Positions 21,254 to 33,699 are shown, numbered from the stretch's first letter. The stretch is DNA of 64,000 nucleotides from Perca fluviatilis (GCF_010015445.1 NC_053120.1:2586517-2650516), one strand, 5' to 3'. Numbers and translations are program-made. The notes: a model not told the origin generated them from the sequence alone.

Positions 21254-22326
21254 CTGTTCATTTAAATACAACTGCTGTATTGTTTTTAGTGTCGCGTTTT
21301 ATATTCAATTCAACATTCAATTTGTTCAACAAAAGAAAGTTTGAAATTATTTCCTTTTATTTGTTTTAAATCTAACAAGAAGTTTGTTGTATTTTAGCAG
21401 AACCGAGAACACTTTACCTGTTTATTTATCGCGAGTTATATCATTATCAAGATACTCACCTGATTATCCTCATACCATAATTCTTATAATAAACTTATAA
21501 ATAAATCGTGTGTGCTTTGTTGTTTGGCAAATGTTTAGCTGTTCCAAAAACTTGCGAGCAGTTCAGGGCTTGTGTTTGGTGTTCTAAAACTTTCTTAGGG
21601 AAGCGATAGAGGCAGTGATGTAACTCTTTACTGTACGGGATACTCACACCTTCACAAAACGCAGAGCGATGTGGGGTTGCATTTCTCCAAACGTTTTTTT
21701 CTGCAATTTACTCGCAAGACAGGCGATAGCAAACATATACTCGTCTAAGCATCAACAAAGGGCTCTCACTAAATTTCAAAGGTGGTAAACTTATTTCCAT
21801 TCAGCAGTAAATCCTTCTGCTTTTACCCCTTGATAAGTGATGGCTTGTTTTCCGTTGGAACAATTTGATTCTAAATTGAGATTTGAATGAAAATTAGATT
21901 TGAATGTTAAATTGCTAGCTGTTTCTGATTGGTTACTGTTAGTGTCTGTAACACCTAATTAAAGTTTGGATGTTACATATCTAGTCGTTCTGATTGGCTG
22001 CTGTTACCTAACTTAAATTGAATGTCAAATGGTTGCAATTTTTTAAACACCTGTAGATATAATTTCTATATTCACATGGCTTTTTTGATGCCTGGGAAAT
22101 TAATAAATATGTTGTTGGTCATTCAATGATATGATCTTTTGATTATTTGTGATAACAATAGCAACAATAATAGGCCAAATATTAGGGTGTAATCATTAAT
22201 ATTCGGGGCAACTAGCCTACATCTTATTTGATGGGGGGCGATTGGGGCCTGGATAATGGATAGGGGGGCGCTGGCACAAAAAAGGTTGAGAACCACTGGT
22301 GTAGATGTACCTTCTGATAAACTCAC
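21254..22326. other. Spacer between duplicated lectin exon pairs
   Basis: The first part repeats intron sequence seen at 17400-17700 (tttgttgtattttagcagaa, tatttatcgcgagttatatc). The rest is AT-rich DNA with a possible hAT-like relic ending near 22300 (ggttgagaaccactggtgta). I found no CTLD3 exon here, although one would be expected if the upstream pair were a complete gene. Confidence 0.55.
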
Positions 22327-22650
22327 CCTTGTAGCAGAAGAAGGGTCTGGTTTTATTACAGTCATCGGAGCTCCATTTTCCATTTATCGTAGTCATAGCA
22401 CATGTCTTCTCAGGGTTTTGTTTATCTTTATCCCAGGATCTGAAAGAGAAACTGCTCCCATCTGACCAACTCCAGTAAGACTTTCTGAACAGGCCGATCC
22501 AGAAAGGTTCTGCTTCTTTCCGGCGCTGTGTCTTGAAGTCTTCTAGCTGTTTGACTCCACTGATCAGGTCAGTGTGAGTTTTTCTGCAGTTGCTCTGAGC
22601 CTCCGTCCAGTTCATCTCAGAGGAACTGAAAGAAAATGTCTTCTGTTTGT
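22327..22650 (-). CDS. CTLD2 exon, first copy, lectin unit 1
   Basis: 324 bp with phase-1 borders (GTTCCAG and G|GTGAGT). It reads DKQKTFSFSSSEMNWTEAQ, CRKTHTDLISGVKQLEDF, EPFWIGLFRKSYWSWSDG, RSWDKDKQNPEKTCAMTT and KWSSDDC then FFCYKG. The frame is fully open and almost identical to the second copy at 17749-18072. It is paired with the CTLD1 exon at 23881. Confidence 0.82.
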
Positions 22651-22906
22651 CTGGAACACACAGACAAACTTTTTCGTTTTCATTTAGTCTCGTAAAATCC
22701 TACAGTATTCTTATTTCCAAACAATAATGTGATATCAATTCAGAGACTTTCCTGCCCTGAAAAACTCCCCCATAAGTGGTTTGTTCCAGCATCATTCTGA
22801 CCTATATTCAGGTTTCTAGTGGCAGCGCCCTCTAGTGGCCATAGTAGTTCTGATTGGAGCAAAGCAGGAAGTAAGGTGAGGAAGTAGGAGAGCACCAAAT
22901 GCAAAA

Positions 22907-23385
22907 TTACGAATCCCACTATGGCCACACGAAGACCCATTGCTGTGGCCACAGTGGTTGATTAGTTGGGGTTAGGCATTGACCTCGAGTTGTTGAGGTT
23001 AGGATAGCTGATTGGTCAGGGGATAGGATCTGAAGAACTATGGTTACGTTACCTTGCGTAAGCATGGATGCCTGGCCAATAAATGCTATTGAAGGGCAGG
23101 TCTTGGTGTGGCCATAGTGGGATTCCTAACCCTAACCCGTCCTGGTAGCGATCTTACGAATCCTACTATGGCCACGCCAAGACCCGCCCTTCAATGGCTA
23201 CTATTGGCCAGGCATCCATGCTTACGCAAGGTAACGTAACCTGATTAGTTCAGGGCCTATCCACCCATCCCCTGACCAATCGGCTATCCTAACCTTAACC
23301 ACTCAAGGTCAATGCCTAACCCCAACCAATCAAGCTGCTATTGAAGGGCGGGTCTTGGCGTGGCCATAGTAGGATTTGTAAGTTT
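22907..23385. mobile_element. Palindromic (foldback) repeat, about 480 bp
   Basis: The left arm contains cgaatcccactatggccaca and the right arm ends tggccatagtaggatttgta. Both include the converse of ggccaggcatccatgcttac and aggtaacgtaacc. The arms are over 200 bp each. A third fragment (attacgaatcccactatggc) lies at about 38075. No coding capacity is seen. Confidence 0.7.
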
Positions 23386-23880
23386 GCATCCTGGTAAGGA
23401 GGCAAGTTGGGGGGGGTGATGAGTCAAACAAACACAGGACTTTTCACCCAGTTTGAAAAGAAAAAAGGAAACAGAGAGTTTGTTTTTACTTTAGGGAACA
23501 AACAGAGCTACGTCACATTCTGCGTCACTTGGTAACCTTCAGGAAGTGAAGTCACGTCTGATGTGAACCCAAACCTCCATCTTTTTATTAACTTATCTCA
23601 GTAGTTTTGGTGTCTAAATCCTAACCAAACTGGGACCGTTTCACAACGTTAACCACGTGTTTAAAACTGCCACCATTACCTTCTCTGGTTTAGATATGAG
23701 GACGGAAAACTCTCCTGTGGGTCAGATTAGAGAGGGGGGGGGACAAATGTCAGAACTACTACGGCCACTAGAGGGCCGCCACTACAAACATAAATATATA
23801 TGTCAGAGTGATGGTGGAACAAAACACTTCTGGGGGAGTTTTTTAGGGGAGAACAGACTCTATGCGCCACATGTTCTCAC

Positions 23881-24288
23881 CGTCATAGCAGATACATTTA
23901 TGCTTTTCAGTACAAGAGGCGTCATCCCATGTGTCATCCTTCACCCACACACAGTTCTTCTGATTGTTGAAATTATTCGGCTGTCCTGGAAACCATTTAC
24001 TCTTGTTGTACTCCACCCCTGGCCGAGACCAGCGCCAGTCTCGCTGCAGCCCAATCCAGGCTCCGGCTGGATACTGTGCAGTCGTGGAGTTAAGGAGTCT
24101 CTGCATGTCTGTCTGGTTAGACACTGTGGCCAGGTCAGTGTGGTTCTTTCTGCAATACTCCTGGGCTTCTTTCCAGGTCTTCTTCTCTCCAATGAAGTGG
24201 TAGTCATACAGCTGACCCCCAATGGAGGAACACTGACCTGATAACAGAGAAGAAACTGCAGCGATGGAGATGATAGCTAGACAAGCAT
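23881..24288 (-). CDS. CTLD1 exon, first copy, lectin unit 1
   Basis: 408 bp between GAAGAG and G|GTGAGA, phase 1 both sides. With the signal exon at 29369 it gives MQWSLLVFIVM, DACLAIISIAAVSSLLSG as signal peptide, then mature QCSSIGGQLYDYHFIGEKK. CTLD features are EAQEYCRKNHTDL, AGAWIGLQRDWRWSRPG, WFPGQPNNFNNQKNCVWV and WDDASC then CICYD. QPN and WDD stand at the sugar-binding positions. The frame is intact. The intron to the signal exon is about 5 kb and full of transposons. Confidence 0.84.
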
Positions 24289-24469
24289 CTCTTCATTAAA
24301 GGTGCTGTAGGTAGGATTGTGAAGATCCAGGACTTAGCCAAAAAATTTGAACATCAACAACTTCTCAGTCCCTCCCCCCCTTTCTGCTGAAGCCCAAAAC
24401 GGTCTCCCAAGCCCTTCATCCCACAAGGGAGAATGAATGCGTATGCATAAGCAGTGATTGACACCCAGA

Positions 24470-24560
24470 AAAAACCTTCCCCCCCTTTTTCCCCCCCCCA
24501 AAAAAAGGGTTTTTTTTTTAAAAAAAAAAAACCAGGCCCTTTTAAAAAATTTTCTTAAAT
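24470..24560. other. Homopolymer-rich stretch of doubtful quality
   Basis: Runs of C, A and T (ccccccccaaaaaaa, ttttttttttaaaaaaaaaa) follow each other in a way unlike the flanks. This may be a degraded consensus or assembly error, or a genuine low-complexity tract. Confidence 0.45.
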
Positions 24561-24849
24561 TACCCGCTTCATGTTTTTTCTACTGGAACATAGGGTCAGT
24601 TTCAGCAAATATGACAGAAAGGTTTTATAAGGCTTACCTAGTGCACCTTTAAAAGGTACTTTTTGCTTTGTTTTAAAACCTGGACTCTTTTTTTCCCATG
24701 TTTTTGTGTCTAAGTGACAGATGTCGGTGATAGTGAATGTGTGATTGTGTAAAGGTGTTCACAAGATAGACACCAACCTTTCGTGAACTTGTGAATTTCG
24801 CCAGCCGTCTTCTCTCCTTGATGGAGACAGACTCTCTGTGCACGGTGGG

Positions 24850-24966
24850 CTCGATGGTGTTTTAAGCCCCCAACGTCGCCTTACAGGCAGCTAACCCTCA
24901 CCATGACCTTAGAAAGAAACATTGACGCGCTGCCTGGAAGGCAACGTTGGGGGCTTAAAAACACCA
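24850..24966. mobile_element. Small palindromic MITE, about 115 bp
   Basis: gtgttttaagcccccaacgt at the left is inverted at the right (aacgttgggggcttaaaaac). The core contains ggcagctaaccctcaccatg. There is no coding capacity. The family is not identified. Confidence 0.65.
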
Positions 24967-24984
24967 AACACTGCACGGTGGGAG

Positions 24985-25034
<50 letters not shown>

Positions 25035-25160
25035 TGAGATACAAGTGACAGAGAGACGGAGGAGAGCAGGGAAATGAAATGCAGAAGAACGTTTTTTTAA
25101 ATAGCGCCACACAATAGTCAATGTGTGGGAAACACTGGACACACACACACACACACACAC
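24985..25160. repeat. (TG)n and (AC)n microsatellites
   Basis: A (TG)n run at about 24986-25032 and an (AC)n run at about 25140-25162. The flanking text (aacaccttgaactgtgacat) matches the sequence upstream of lectin signal exons at 29.67 and 51.4 kb, so this is a displaced copy of lectin 5' flank without the exon. Confidence 0.75.
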
Positions 25161-25619
25161 ACAAGTCAACAGTGTAACACCTTGAACTGTGACATTAGCA
25201 TTCATACAATTCCTGTGGGGATTTTTTTGAATTTGTGTTAAAGGAAATAATATGAAAATTATATGAATATGTTGGTGGAGTGAGGGTATTTTTATGTTTA
25301 GGGATACAGTGTATAACCCTATAGTCCCTCAGGATGCAAATCAAAGATTTAAGCTGACAGACTCACATTATTATTCTAAGTGTCTGACAACATTATGGGA
25401 TGGATCCCTACAGAGATAGACCTTTTAGTTAAAGAGTAAGATCCTTTTAGTTTAACATGAAACAGCCCCGAAATACCCATCACCAAACTCCACCAGACTT
25501 AATTTGTTAACATGGTAGCATATGCTATAATGCTAATACATGCTAACTAAAATATTTTGATGCCAATTTATATTTAAAAAAGATCCTTTTTGACACACAC
25601 TGAGCTTCTCTCTCCTCTC

Positions 25620-26725
25620 TCTTTCCATGTCCCAGAAATGCTAGTTACTAACCTAGCTCCGGGGAGCTTATTCCCCGGAGTCCTTATGTTCTTTTTCCAC
25701 CCAGCATATTTCCTTGGATCAGGATGGCACCTAAATCCAGCCCGGTCTCATGGCAGTTCGTGTAAATGTGACGTTATTGTAATCTATTGATACGTGTTCA
25801 CGGAGACGTTTTTGTCGTTTTTTACGTGGTGGACAACACGAAAATGTGAAGTAATGTATTTCAATGGGAAGCATATTTTGTGGCCACAGCACGTAAATGG
25901 TAGGGAGTAATATAAAAAGCCGAAATTCCGCGTAGGGAGGTTGGTCGGGGTGGTGGATGGGTCAAACAACACGGGACTTTCACCCGGGCGCGTCTCCCGG
26001 CATTTAAGGCGCCCTTTCCCCGTAAGGTTTTTCCTAAACCGAACCTCCACCATCCCGTTATTGTTGCGCGTCCCCTGCGGGCCACCTCGCGGGCGCCTCC
26101 CGGCTTATGGAGCGTCCTTTTCGGCCGCCTCTCGGCATCCTTTCCCCGAGAAAATAACGTCACATTTACACGTAAAAAACGAGAAAAATAACATCCCATT
26201 TACGCGTAAAAAATGACAAAAACGTCTCCGGGAACACGAGAAAAGTAACGTGACATTTACACGTTAAAAATGACAAAAACGTCTCCGTGAACACATATCA
26301 AAAGATTAAGAATAACGTGGACATTTACACGAACTGCCGTGAGACCGGGTTGCTAAATCATGGTGCCAGCTGTCGCCATGGTCCTGCTCTACGCCCTGCT
26401 GTGCTCTACGACACCATGAACTATTCCAACTACTACTTCTAGTCATTATCTTTATTCTGACTATTATTACCACTGTTCATCACACCCCAACCGGCACCGT
26501 CAGACACCGCATACAAGAGCCTGGGTCTGTCCCAGGTTTCTTCTTAAAGGGGAGTTTTTCCTCGCTACTGTCGCACTGAATGCTTGCTCTTGGGGGAATT
26601 ACTGGAATTGTTGGGTCCTTGTAAATTATAGAGCGTGGTCTAGACCTACTCTATCTGTAAAGCGTCCTGAGATAATTCCTGTTATGATTTGACACTATAA
26701 ATAAAATTGAATTGAATTGAATTGA
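25620..26725 (+). mobile_element. 3' end of an L2-like LINE, interrupted
   Basis: tccttggatcaggatggcac continues after the insertion as atggtgccagctgtcgccat, then ggggagtttttcctcgctac, gggggaattactggaattgt and an (attga)n tail at about 26700-26725. These are hallmarks of a widespread fish L2-type LINE or SINE tail. Only the untranslated 3' part is present. A 615-bp DNA element at 25738-26352 splits it. Confidence 0.65.
25738..26352. mobile_element. DNA element with about 100-bp inverted ends and 7-bp target duplication
   Basis: The ends cagcccggtctcatggcagt and ggcagttcgtgtaaatgt (inverted at the right as acatttacacgaactgcc) delimit it. ctaaatc is duplicated at 25731-25737 and 26353-26359. 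The arms contain tgttcacggagacgtttttg on both sides. The middle is GC-rich without a clear transposase. The superfamily is unassigned. Confidence 0.78.
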
Positions 26726-26993
26726 ATTGAAAAAGGATCTGTCCCATGTGTTGTTTGAATGAGATAGAAAATGAGTTCCATTTTGTTTTCCGCTGTCCTT
26801 TTTATTGTGAACAGCGTGATTTTTTGTTTCGTCGGATGAAAGCAGAGATTGATTTGGTAAATATGGATGATGCTTAAAGACTGAGATGGCTGTTCACATG
26901 TGAAACATAAATTAGCCAGTTATCTTAAGAAAGCCTGGGAGGAAAAAAGCTATTTACCAAGCTGATGTGTAGATGAGGATTTGTTGTTTGTAT

Positions 26994-26997
<4 letters not shown>

Positions 26998-27074
<77 letters not shown>
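26998..27074. repeat. Pure (TG)n microsatellite, about 75 bp
   Basis: An uninterrupted gtgtgt tract in the intron of lectin unit 1. Confidence 0.95.
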
Positions 27075-27093
27075 CTTAGACTTAGAAAACTTT

Positions 27094-29340
27094 AATATCC
27101 CCGAGAGGGAACTTGTTGTACAGTACAGGCATAATGACACATAATCCACAACAAAAACATTAAACCAGACATCTACAGCACTATTTATCAAACACATAAC
27201 ATACACACATCAGTAAATAGAATACAGTAAAAGGAGTATATTGCACAATGTCATAAATAAATTAAACTACTGCACATTACTTCACATATATTCCTTTAGT
27301 TATACCCTTCCCTACATCTTATTTAATTGGGTTATTGCCATAGCAATGAATTAGTTTTTTGCTCGGTTGGTTAGGACATTAGGATATCTATGATTATGTT
27401 TACAAGCAGCCAATAACCCGTTCAAAACCGGAATATTAGCAATAACCCGGTCGCGCACAGCCATGTAAACACCGGCAAAAACACAAATATGCTCATATTC
27501 TTGTTTTTAAAAACCTGAAAATGATCCCTGGGTTACCCCTTTTCTAACCCGAAATTTTGGTCATGTAAACGCGTATCAGCACCACACTTTTGGAGCGAGG
27601 AGGAAACATATATAATATAATATAATATATATATATATATACACAGTACAGGCCAAAAGTTTGGACACACCTTCTCATTCAATGTGTTTCTTTATTTTCA
27701 TGACTATTTACATTGTAGATTCTCACTGAAGGCATCAAAACTATGAATGAACACATATGGAATTATGTACTTAACAAAAAAGTGTGAAATAACTGAAAAC
27801 ATGTCTTATATTTTAGATTCCTCAAAGTAGCCACCCTTTGCTTTTTTGATAACTCTGCAAACCCTTGGTGTTCTCTCAATGAGCTTCATGAGGTAGTCAC
27901 CTGAAATGGTTTTACCTTCACAGGTGTGCTTTGTCAGGGTTAATTAGTGGAAGAGTTTTCCCTTATTAATAAAAAGCAAAGGGTGGCTACTTTGCAATTC
28001 AAAATATAAGACATGTTTCATTATTTCACTTATTTACTTTTTTGTTAAGTACATAATTCCATATGTGTTCCTTCATAGTTTTGATGCCTTCAGTGAGAAT
28101 CTACAATGTAAATAGTCATGAAAATAAAAAGGAAACACATTGAATGAGAAGGTGTGTCCAAACTTTTGGCCTGTACTGTCTTTTGTTGACGGCAGAAAGT
28201 ACCGAGATAGTGAGATTTATAAGAAGGTGACCGAAAAGTTACGCAAAGCAGGGTTTGTCCGTACGTCCAGAGGCTAACCGTGCGTCGCCGTTTACATCGG
28301 GATATTGCCAATTGATTACAAATTCCATGTATACAGGAGTAACTCTCTCTGCTCTCGCATGTAAATAGGTTATTCCGAATGTTTCAGAAACCCGAATAGT
28401 GACCTTAACCCAACCATAACCCGAACATTGACAGCTTGTAAACGTAGTCTATATCTACGACCGGAAGGGAGCGGCTTGAACTCCACTGAAAGTGGATGGC
28501 TTGTATCCATACAGACCTTGCCTGCCTTCTGTGCCAATCTGGTCAGATATAGTTGGTACAGGTCTACCTGTTGCTTACCAATGATTTTTCCACAGGTTTT
28601 AACAATCTTCCCCAATTTGTTCCTATGGGTGATTTTTGAATGTCCATACCAAAATACAATACAGCAGAAGAGAATACTTGATAAAGGACTTGTAATATAG
28701 AGTCAAAATGTTGTTGTCCCAGGATAATTTATGGTCAATGATAAGACCTAGATAAGATATGTACTCCGTCACCATCTCTATCTCCTCTCCTCTTATCAGA
28801 GTCCTCGGAGTGTGTGAGGGAGCCCCACATATAAAATCAAAGACCAACTCTTTGTATTCAAATGCAACTGGGAGTCTTCACACTAGTCAGCAAATTCATG
28901 CAACACTGGACTATGTTCAGTTTCATCTCGCTCCAGTAAACTAATCACAGCAGTATCATCTGCAAATTTAATTATATGACATCCAGGGTAACTACTGCGA
29001 CAACAGTCATTGTACAGTATACAGTATATATAGTAGTGGTGACAAGACACTACCTTATGGTGTCCCTATTGAAGTGAAGCGGACCCCAGATAATGTGACC
29101 CCACTCTTACTCTTTGTGACCGCCCACTCAGGAAGTCCAAGATCCATTTGTGTGTGTGTGTGTTTATATATTTGTATTCATGTATTTCTCCGAATGATTT
29201 GCATATGCGACCGGAAGACGTTTGCTAAATAAGTTTGTGGCGTCTTGTAATCCCATATGGGATGGGCAAAATGTTTGGCATGACACAGAAATAAAATGTA
29301 ACTAACTAACTTAACTGAAATGTGACTTGGAGTTGATGAG
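27094..29340 (-). mobile_element. Decayed LINE (Rex1/CR1-like) reverse transcriptase fragment
   Basis: The minus strand keeps reverse transcriptase C-terminal signatures in broken frames: KFADDTAVISLL with the FADD catalytic box near 28960, then CEDSQLHLNTK, and EEIEMVTEYISYLGLIIDHK ahead of LSWDNN near 28720. A downstream domain (HPLSVEFKPLPSGRRYRL) lies near 28450. The 3' part at 27094-27300 reads aactttaatatccccgagag. Stops and frameshifts make it inactive. A Tc1-type element at 27644 interrupts it. Confidence 0.65.
27644..28178. mobile_element. Tc1/mariner-type non-autonomous element with about 180-bp inverted ends
   Basis: The left end cagtacaggccaaaagtttg is inverted at the right (aaacttttggcctgtactg). 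Arms share tctcactgaaggcatcaaaa and aattatgtacttaacaaaaa. The middle retains only about 150 bp without an ORF. The terminal CAGT is typical of the Tc1/mariner group. Confidence 0.75.
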
Positions 29341-29368
29341 GAGTGAGCTGTCCAGATGATCCACTTAC

Positions 29369-29402
29369 CCATCACAATGAACACTAACAGACTCCACTGC
29401 AT
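29369..29402 (-). CDS. Signal-peptide exon of lectin unit 1
   Basis: Minus-strand ATG at 29402, then MQWSLLVFIVM and one base before donor G|GTAAGTGG. An acceptor (TTATCATCTAACAG) stands just upstream of the ATG, so a noncoding exon precedes it. Phase 1 fits the CTLD1 exon at 24288, giving a 29-residue hydrophobic leader that would send the lectin to the secretory pathway. It matches the exon at 50894 except for one residue. Confidence 0.8.
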
Positions 29403-29515
29403 CTTCACCCTGTTAGATGATAATAAACACAGTTATTTTTGGTATGAAATCAGGAATATTTTACACCATTACTCACTGACTTTTGGAAAAGATGTTGAAT
29501 TCATTGAAGTTACAA

Positions 29516-29660
29516 CACACACACACACAGACACACACACACACACACACACACAAATACACACACAGACACAGAGACACACACAAACAGACACACACAG
29601 AGACAAACACACACTGACACAGACACACAGAGACACACACAGAGACACACAGACACACAC
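29516..29660. repeat. (AC)n/(ACACAG)n microsatellite
   Basis: An imperfect acacacaga tract about 110 bp upstream of the signal exon, also present upstream of the 50894 exon and at 42520. It is noncoding. Confidence 0.9.
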
Positions 29661-30039
29661 ACAAGTCAACAGTGTAACACCTTGAACTCTGACATTTGCA
29701 TTCATTTGTTTCCTTGTTGGGGATTTTTGAATTTGAGTTAAAGTAAATAATATGAAAATTATATTAATATGTTGGCGGAGTGAGTTTAGCCGTCAGGAGA
29801 GAGGAGGGGGGGAACAGACAGAAGAACAGCCAGTCTTTATGTTTAGGGATACAGTGTATCACCCAGTCCCTCAGGATGCAAATCAAAGATTTAACTATTC
29901 ATCATATTCAGCTGCATCTTTGTTTTTTTCAGCCTGAACTCTATGCCGCTGACAGACTCAGATTATTAAAGGATCCCTACAAAGATAGACCTTTTAGTTA
30001 AAGAGGAAGATCCTTTTAGTTTAATATGAAACAGCCCGA

Positions 30040-30320
30040 AATCACCATCACCAAACTCCACCAGACTCCATGTAAATAATCAGGACTTTTAGCGTGTATA
30101 GAGCCAGCATATCTCCACCAGACTCCATGTAAATAATCAGGACTTTTAGCGTGTATAGAGCCAGCATATCTCCACCAGACTCCATGTAAATAATCAGGAC
30201 TTTTAGCGTGTATAGAGCCAGCATATCTCCACCAGACTCCATGTAAATAATCAGGACTTTTAGCGTGTATAGAGCCAGCATATCTCCACCAGACTCCATG
30301 TAAATAATCAGTACTTTAAT
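30040..30320 (-). repeat. Dispersed repeat with 57-bp minisatellite, about 4 copies
   Basis: Same 57-bp unit as at 12440-12900, in the opposite orientation (gactccatgtaaataatcag), with the same left flank (gatccctacaaagatagacc). It lies upstream of the unit 1 signal exon. Confidence 0.88.
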
Positions 30321-30881
30321 AATCATAAAACACACTTTATTCAAAGTCTACAGAAACTAAATAAAAAGCCGTCTTGGTACATCTTTCCACTGTTCCAACA
30401 ATCACCACTCTGGTTTGGTTGAAATAAACCCTTAATTCACCCATTTACATGTGGAGATATGAGAGATATACAGACACACACACACACACACACACAGACA
30501 CCCGCTTTAGAAACCATTAAACATTTTTCAAGTGCTATAAAATTGAAGAAAACACTCAAAATGTAATGAAAGTATAGGGATCATTAATGGTACTTGTGAA
30601 GCGCGCTGTAGGGAACCATACATGTAATTTTTGGGTCATTTGGTTAAAAAGAAACCCATATTTCTGATATAGACATTTTTATGTCAACAAGAGGGTTATA
30701 TATTGAGAAATAAACAAAAAGAGTTTGAAGGAAAACTGGAAAAATTATCATTATATAAATCTGATTTTACATGCAGTATTACGTTGAATACAATCCCTCT
30801 TCTGCAAATCCACACAGACATTAAAATGTGAAATCAAACAGCTGAGTTTATAATATATAACTTATATAGTTTATAACTTAC

Positions 30882-30985
30882 ATCTTGTGAATGTCCACAG
30901 CTTCTCTCTGCTCTGATGGTTCTCCCTCTCTGTGTTCTCAACACTTTATTAATCCTCTTCATACACTCTGGCTGTCCCTTTGTTG
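30882..30985 (-). promoter_or_regulatory. Predicted 5' noncoding exon and promoter of lectin unit 1
   Basis: The minus strand reads AAGCTGTGGACATTCACAAG, then AT|GTAAGTTATAA, a good donor. Upstream is an AATAAAG TATA-like box at about 30945. The module is conserved at 43494 and 52329, upstream of the other lectin units. The transcription start is inferred, not seen. Confidence 0.5.
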
Positions 30986-31229
30986 TCGTCATTTGAATAT
31001 TAAAATATCAACGTGTCAGATCTGTATCATGGCCTGGAAACTTCCCCCCTGTTACCTTCATCTAAACATGTTTTTGGTATTCCTTATTTAGCGCCACACT
31101 GAAGAAAAGAGAATCACATTAAAGCCTAACTCTCACCAAAATGCAATTGTTAGAAAGATTGTGATTGACATTTTTCTATTTTTTTATATTAAAACTGTTT
31201 GCATAAGAATTCCATATTATAATGATTAC

Positions 31230-32340
31230 ACTCCAAGAGATAACATGCTCCAGGCTTCAGGTCCTGAAACACTGTGCACGGGGGAGTCATTTGGTATCAT
31301 AACAGCAACCTAGGGTCTTTTTGTGAATGTCCCAGAGTCAAAGTTTCATTTGAAAGTATAATTAGGACAGAAACGCCACTGTTAAGATTGACCGTATTTT
31401 CGTTTTTTGGTCAAAATGGCCTTTTGAATGGGAGTGCTAGGGGCACTACTATGATCGCATCAAAATCACTATTTTTAAAACACTAAGAAGGCTCGACACA
31501 AAATTAAACTTTGTTGAAGTTTCACCAGCGCTCTACACATAAACTCCAGCATTGAGAACATTGTGTGTGTACACATAGTTTACTAAAAAGAAAGGTTTTA
31601 TCAACTCATTGTAGCAGTTATTGTTTATGCTATCCGCTATCTTGTCAGTCAAAAAGTATCGATCTGTGAATGAATGGACTCCACAGGAGGAAATGTCATT
31701 CTTATATGAGACTCCTTTTACAACTACAATGTCAATATTGTTTTTCACTAACTACAAAACAACAATTATCTGTACATTTATATGGAACGAAGCTCTAGGA
31801 GCTTTCCATCTTTACTCTCCTCCCTGTTACGCATTCAGAGATCGACTCTCTCGCTGCTCTGGAAGGAGAAAATAATGTAGAGACCCAGTTTCATGATATG
31901 ATAACATGATTTTGGGTTAGAAGAAACATTTAGTGAAAAAAGAGGACCACTCTGTGGTTCAACAGTTTATTTAGACTCAGAGAAAATTCTTTGGTTACAT
32001 AAAACTCAAGAAACAATGTGATCATCAGAAACAGATTTTATATAATATAACCATCAGATATTCACCAGAACTTGACACTTTAAGATGAAGAAAAAATAAC
32101 AACAACTTTAGAAAATAACAAATCGTAATTATTCATGGTACAGGATTACATCCTCAGTTTAATATCTGCTGTCACATCTCTCCCCCCTGAGGTTTGTTTC
32201 CTACATTTCCCAGAATGCCATTCAATAATCCCAGAGGACACACAGTATGTCAATGTCACACCACTGCAAACAAAGTGAGTAAATGATAAAACACATCCTT
32301 AACTTAAGTCAAAGTATTAATCCCACACTGTTAAAATGTC
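31230..32340. other. Duplicated intergenic segment and lectin 3' flank
   Basis: 31230-31870 repeats 45050-46010 (for example gacaaagaa-type context around gtcaaaaagtatcgatct). 31900-32340 is the conserved flank downstream of CTLD3 (gaggaccactctgtggtt, ccagaacttgacactttaag), shared with 46030 and 63020. It marks the border of tandem lectin units 1 and 2. No gene is recognised; open frames are short. Confidence 0.6.
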
Positions 32341-32559
32341 AAGTAAAAGATATATATTACGACATTCTTCGTGAAATATTATGATTTTCTTCTTAAATTA
32401 TTACGACTTTTTCCCCCAAAATATTAAGACTTTTTTACTTGAAATATTACGAAATTTTTTCTCGAAATATGAGTTTTTTACTTGAAATATTTACTTTGAT
32501 ATATAAGTTCCTACATTTCCCATAATGCCATTCAATAATCCCAGAGGACATACAGTATA

Positions 32560-33653
32560 GACCTCAACAGTCCCGCCCACAGCCGGTTCCAGAAGTGAGA
32601 AAACAATACAATTTCTCCATTGAAAATTGGAGTATAAGCCATAAAATCGTAACCATCGATGGTTGACTTAAAACCAGCTAGGACATGACTACGCAATTGT
32701 ATATGCTCATATAGACGCCAAAATTCATGGGACACCAAACTCCTTTTGAGATAAATGTCTTTTATTCGCAAAGTCTTGGATAAGTACTTCATTACCCACA
32801 ATCCTGAACAATCCCACAGTGATGCCTCTGATTGGTGGAACTCATGTCATGTGACTGTTTGGTTAAACCCTAAACCCCGCGAAAGTCCGTGAGAGTCTTT
32901 GCTGCTGTCCTGTGTAGGCTACTGTAACGTTACTGTCTACTGTACGATCTTTGATATGATATGATGTTGTGTTTCTGCACAGTAGACTTATCAATGCAAT
33001 CATGACCTCCTTGGCAGCCATGACGGCTTTTTTCAAGGACGAGAACAAGAGTGTCCAAAGGGGTGAAAACCACTTTAATTCGGGTCACGGTATTGAGGTT
33101 CAGCTTGTGGGGTTTGTAAGGGCCAGCATGAGGGACAAGACCTACAAAGCTGTTAGTTAACATTATGCATTCACTTTAGCTAGGCTACTGTAGCCTTCAT
33201 ACTGTATGAGTCATATCATACAGTCATTACATGATTACTACTGAAAGAATTGCTATTAACTGTACATTCAGTATATAAAAATCACAATGTTTGGAGGATA
33301 AAGTGTGGGGGGCTGTCGTCGGATTGGAAATTGTTGAAGAGGCTCTTATGCAGTTCTGTCTTCGACTATATGATTCAGTAGTGTGCGGTGGTTTATGAGA
33401 TGAGTAGTTCCTTGGCTCGGAAATGAAAATATGTACACAGTCTTGTACATTTGACTTTTTTGGATTTTCTGTTCATTTTTTCACTCAAAATGATATGTTG
33501 TATGCTTATGGGTCACGGCATAGCTGGTTAGCCTAAGGCACGGTCTAAAACTCTTTATATACGGATTTTTCCACACGTCAATGGGAGAAATAAATGGGAA
33601 ACTTACTTCCGGAACCCAAGGTCTCTCGGAGGAGGGGCAGGACTGTTGAGGAC
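32560..33653. mobile_element. DNA transposon insertion, about 1.1 kb
   Basis: The left end gacctcaacagtcccgccca and right end ggcaggactgttgaggac are inverted copies. It interrupts the module cacacagtatgtcaacgtca that is continuous at 47.1 kb, with two to three bases (TA/TAT) repeated at the edges. No intact transposase is seen; a 63-codon frame at 32969 is not recognisable. Confidence 0.65.
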
Positions 33654-33699
33654 TATGTCAACGTCACACCACTGCAAACAAAGAGAGTAAATGAAGAAA

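Noticed and set aside
24909..25205. Frames through the TG/AC tracts at 25 kb
   Set aside because: They are repeat-derived and cross a MITE; no splice or start context.
28090..28311. Minus-strand 73-codon frame across the Tc1-type right arm
   Set aside because: It crosses the transposon boundary and has no recognisable domain.
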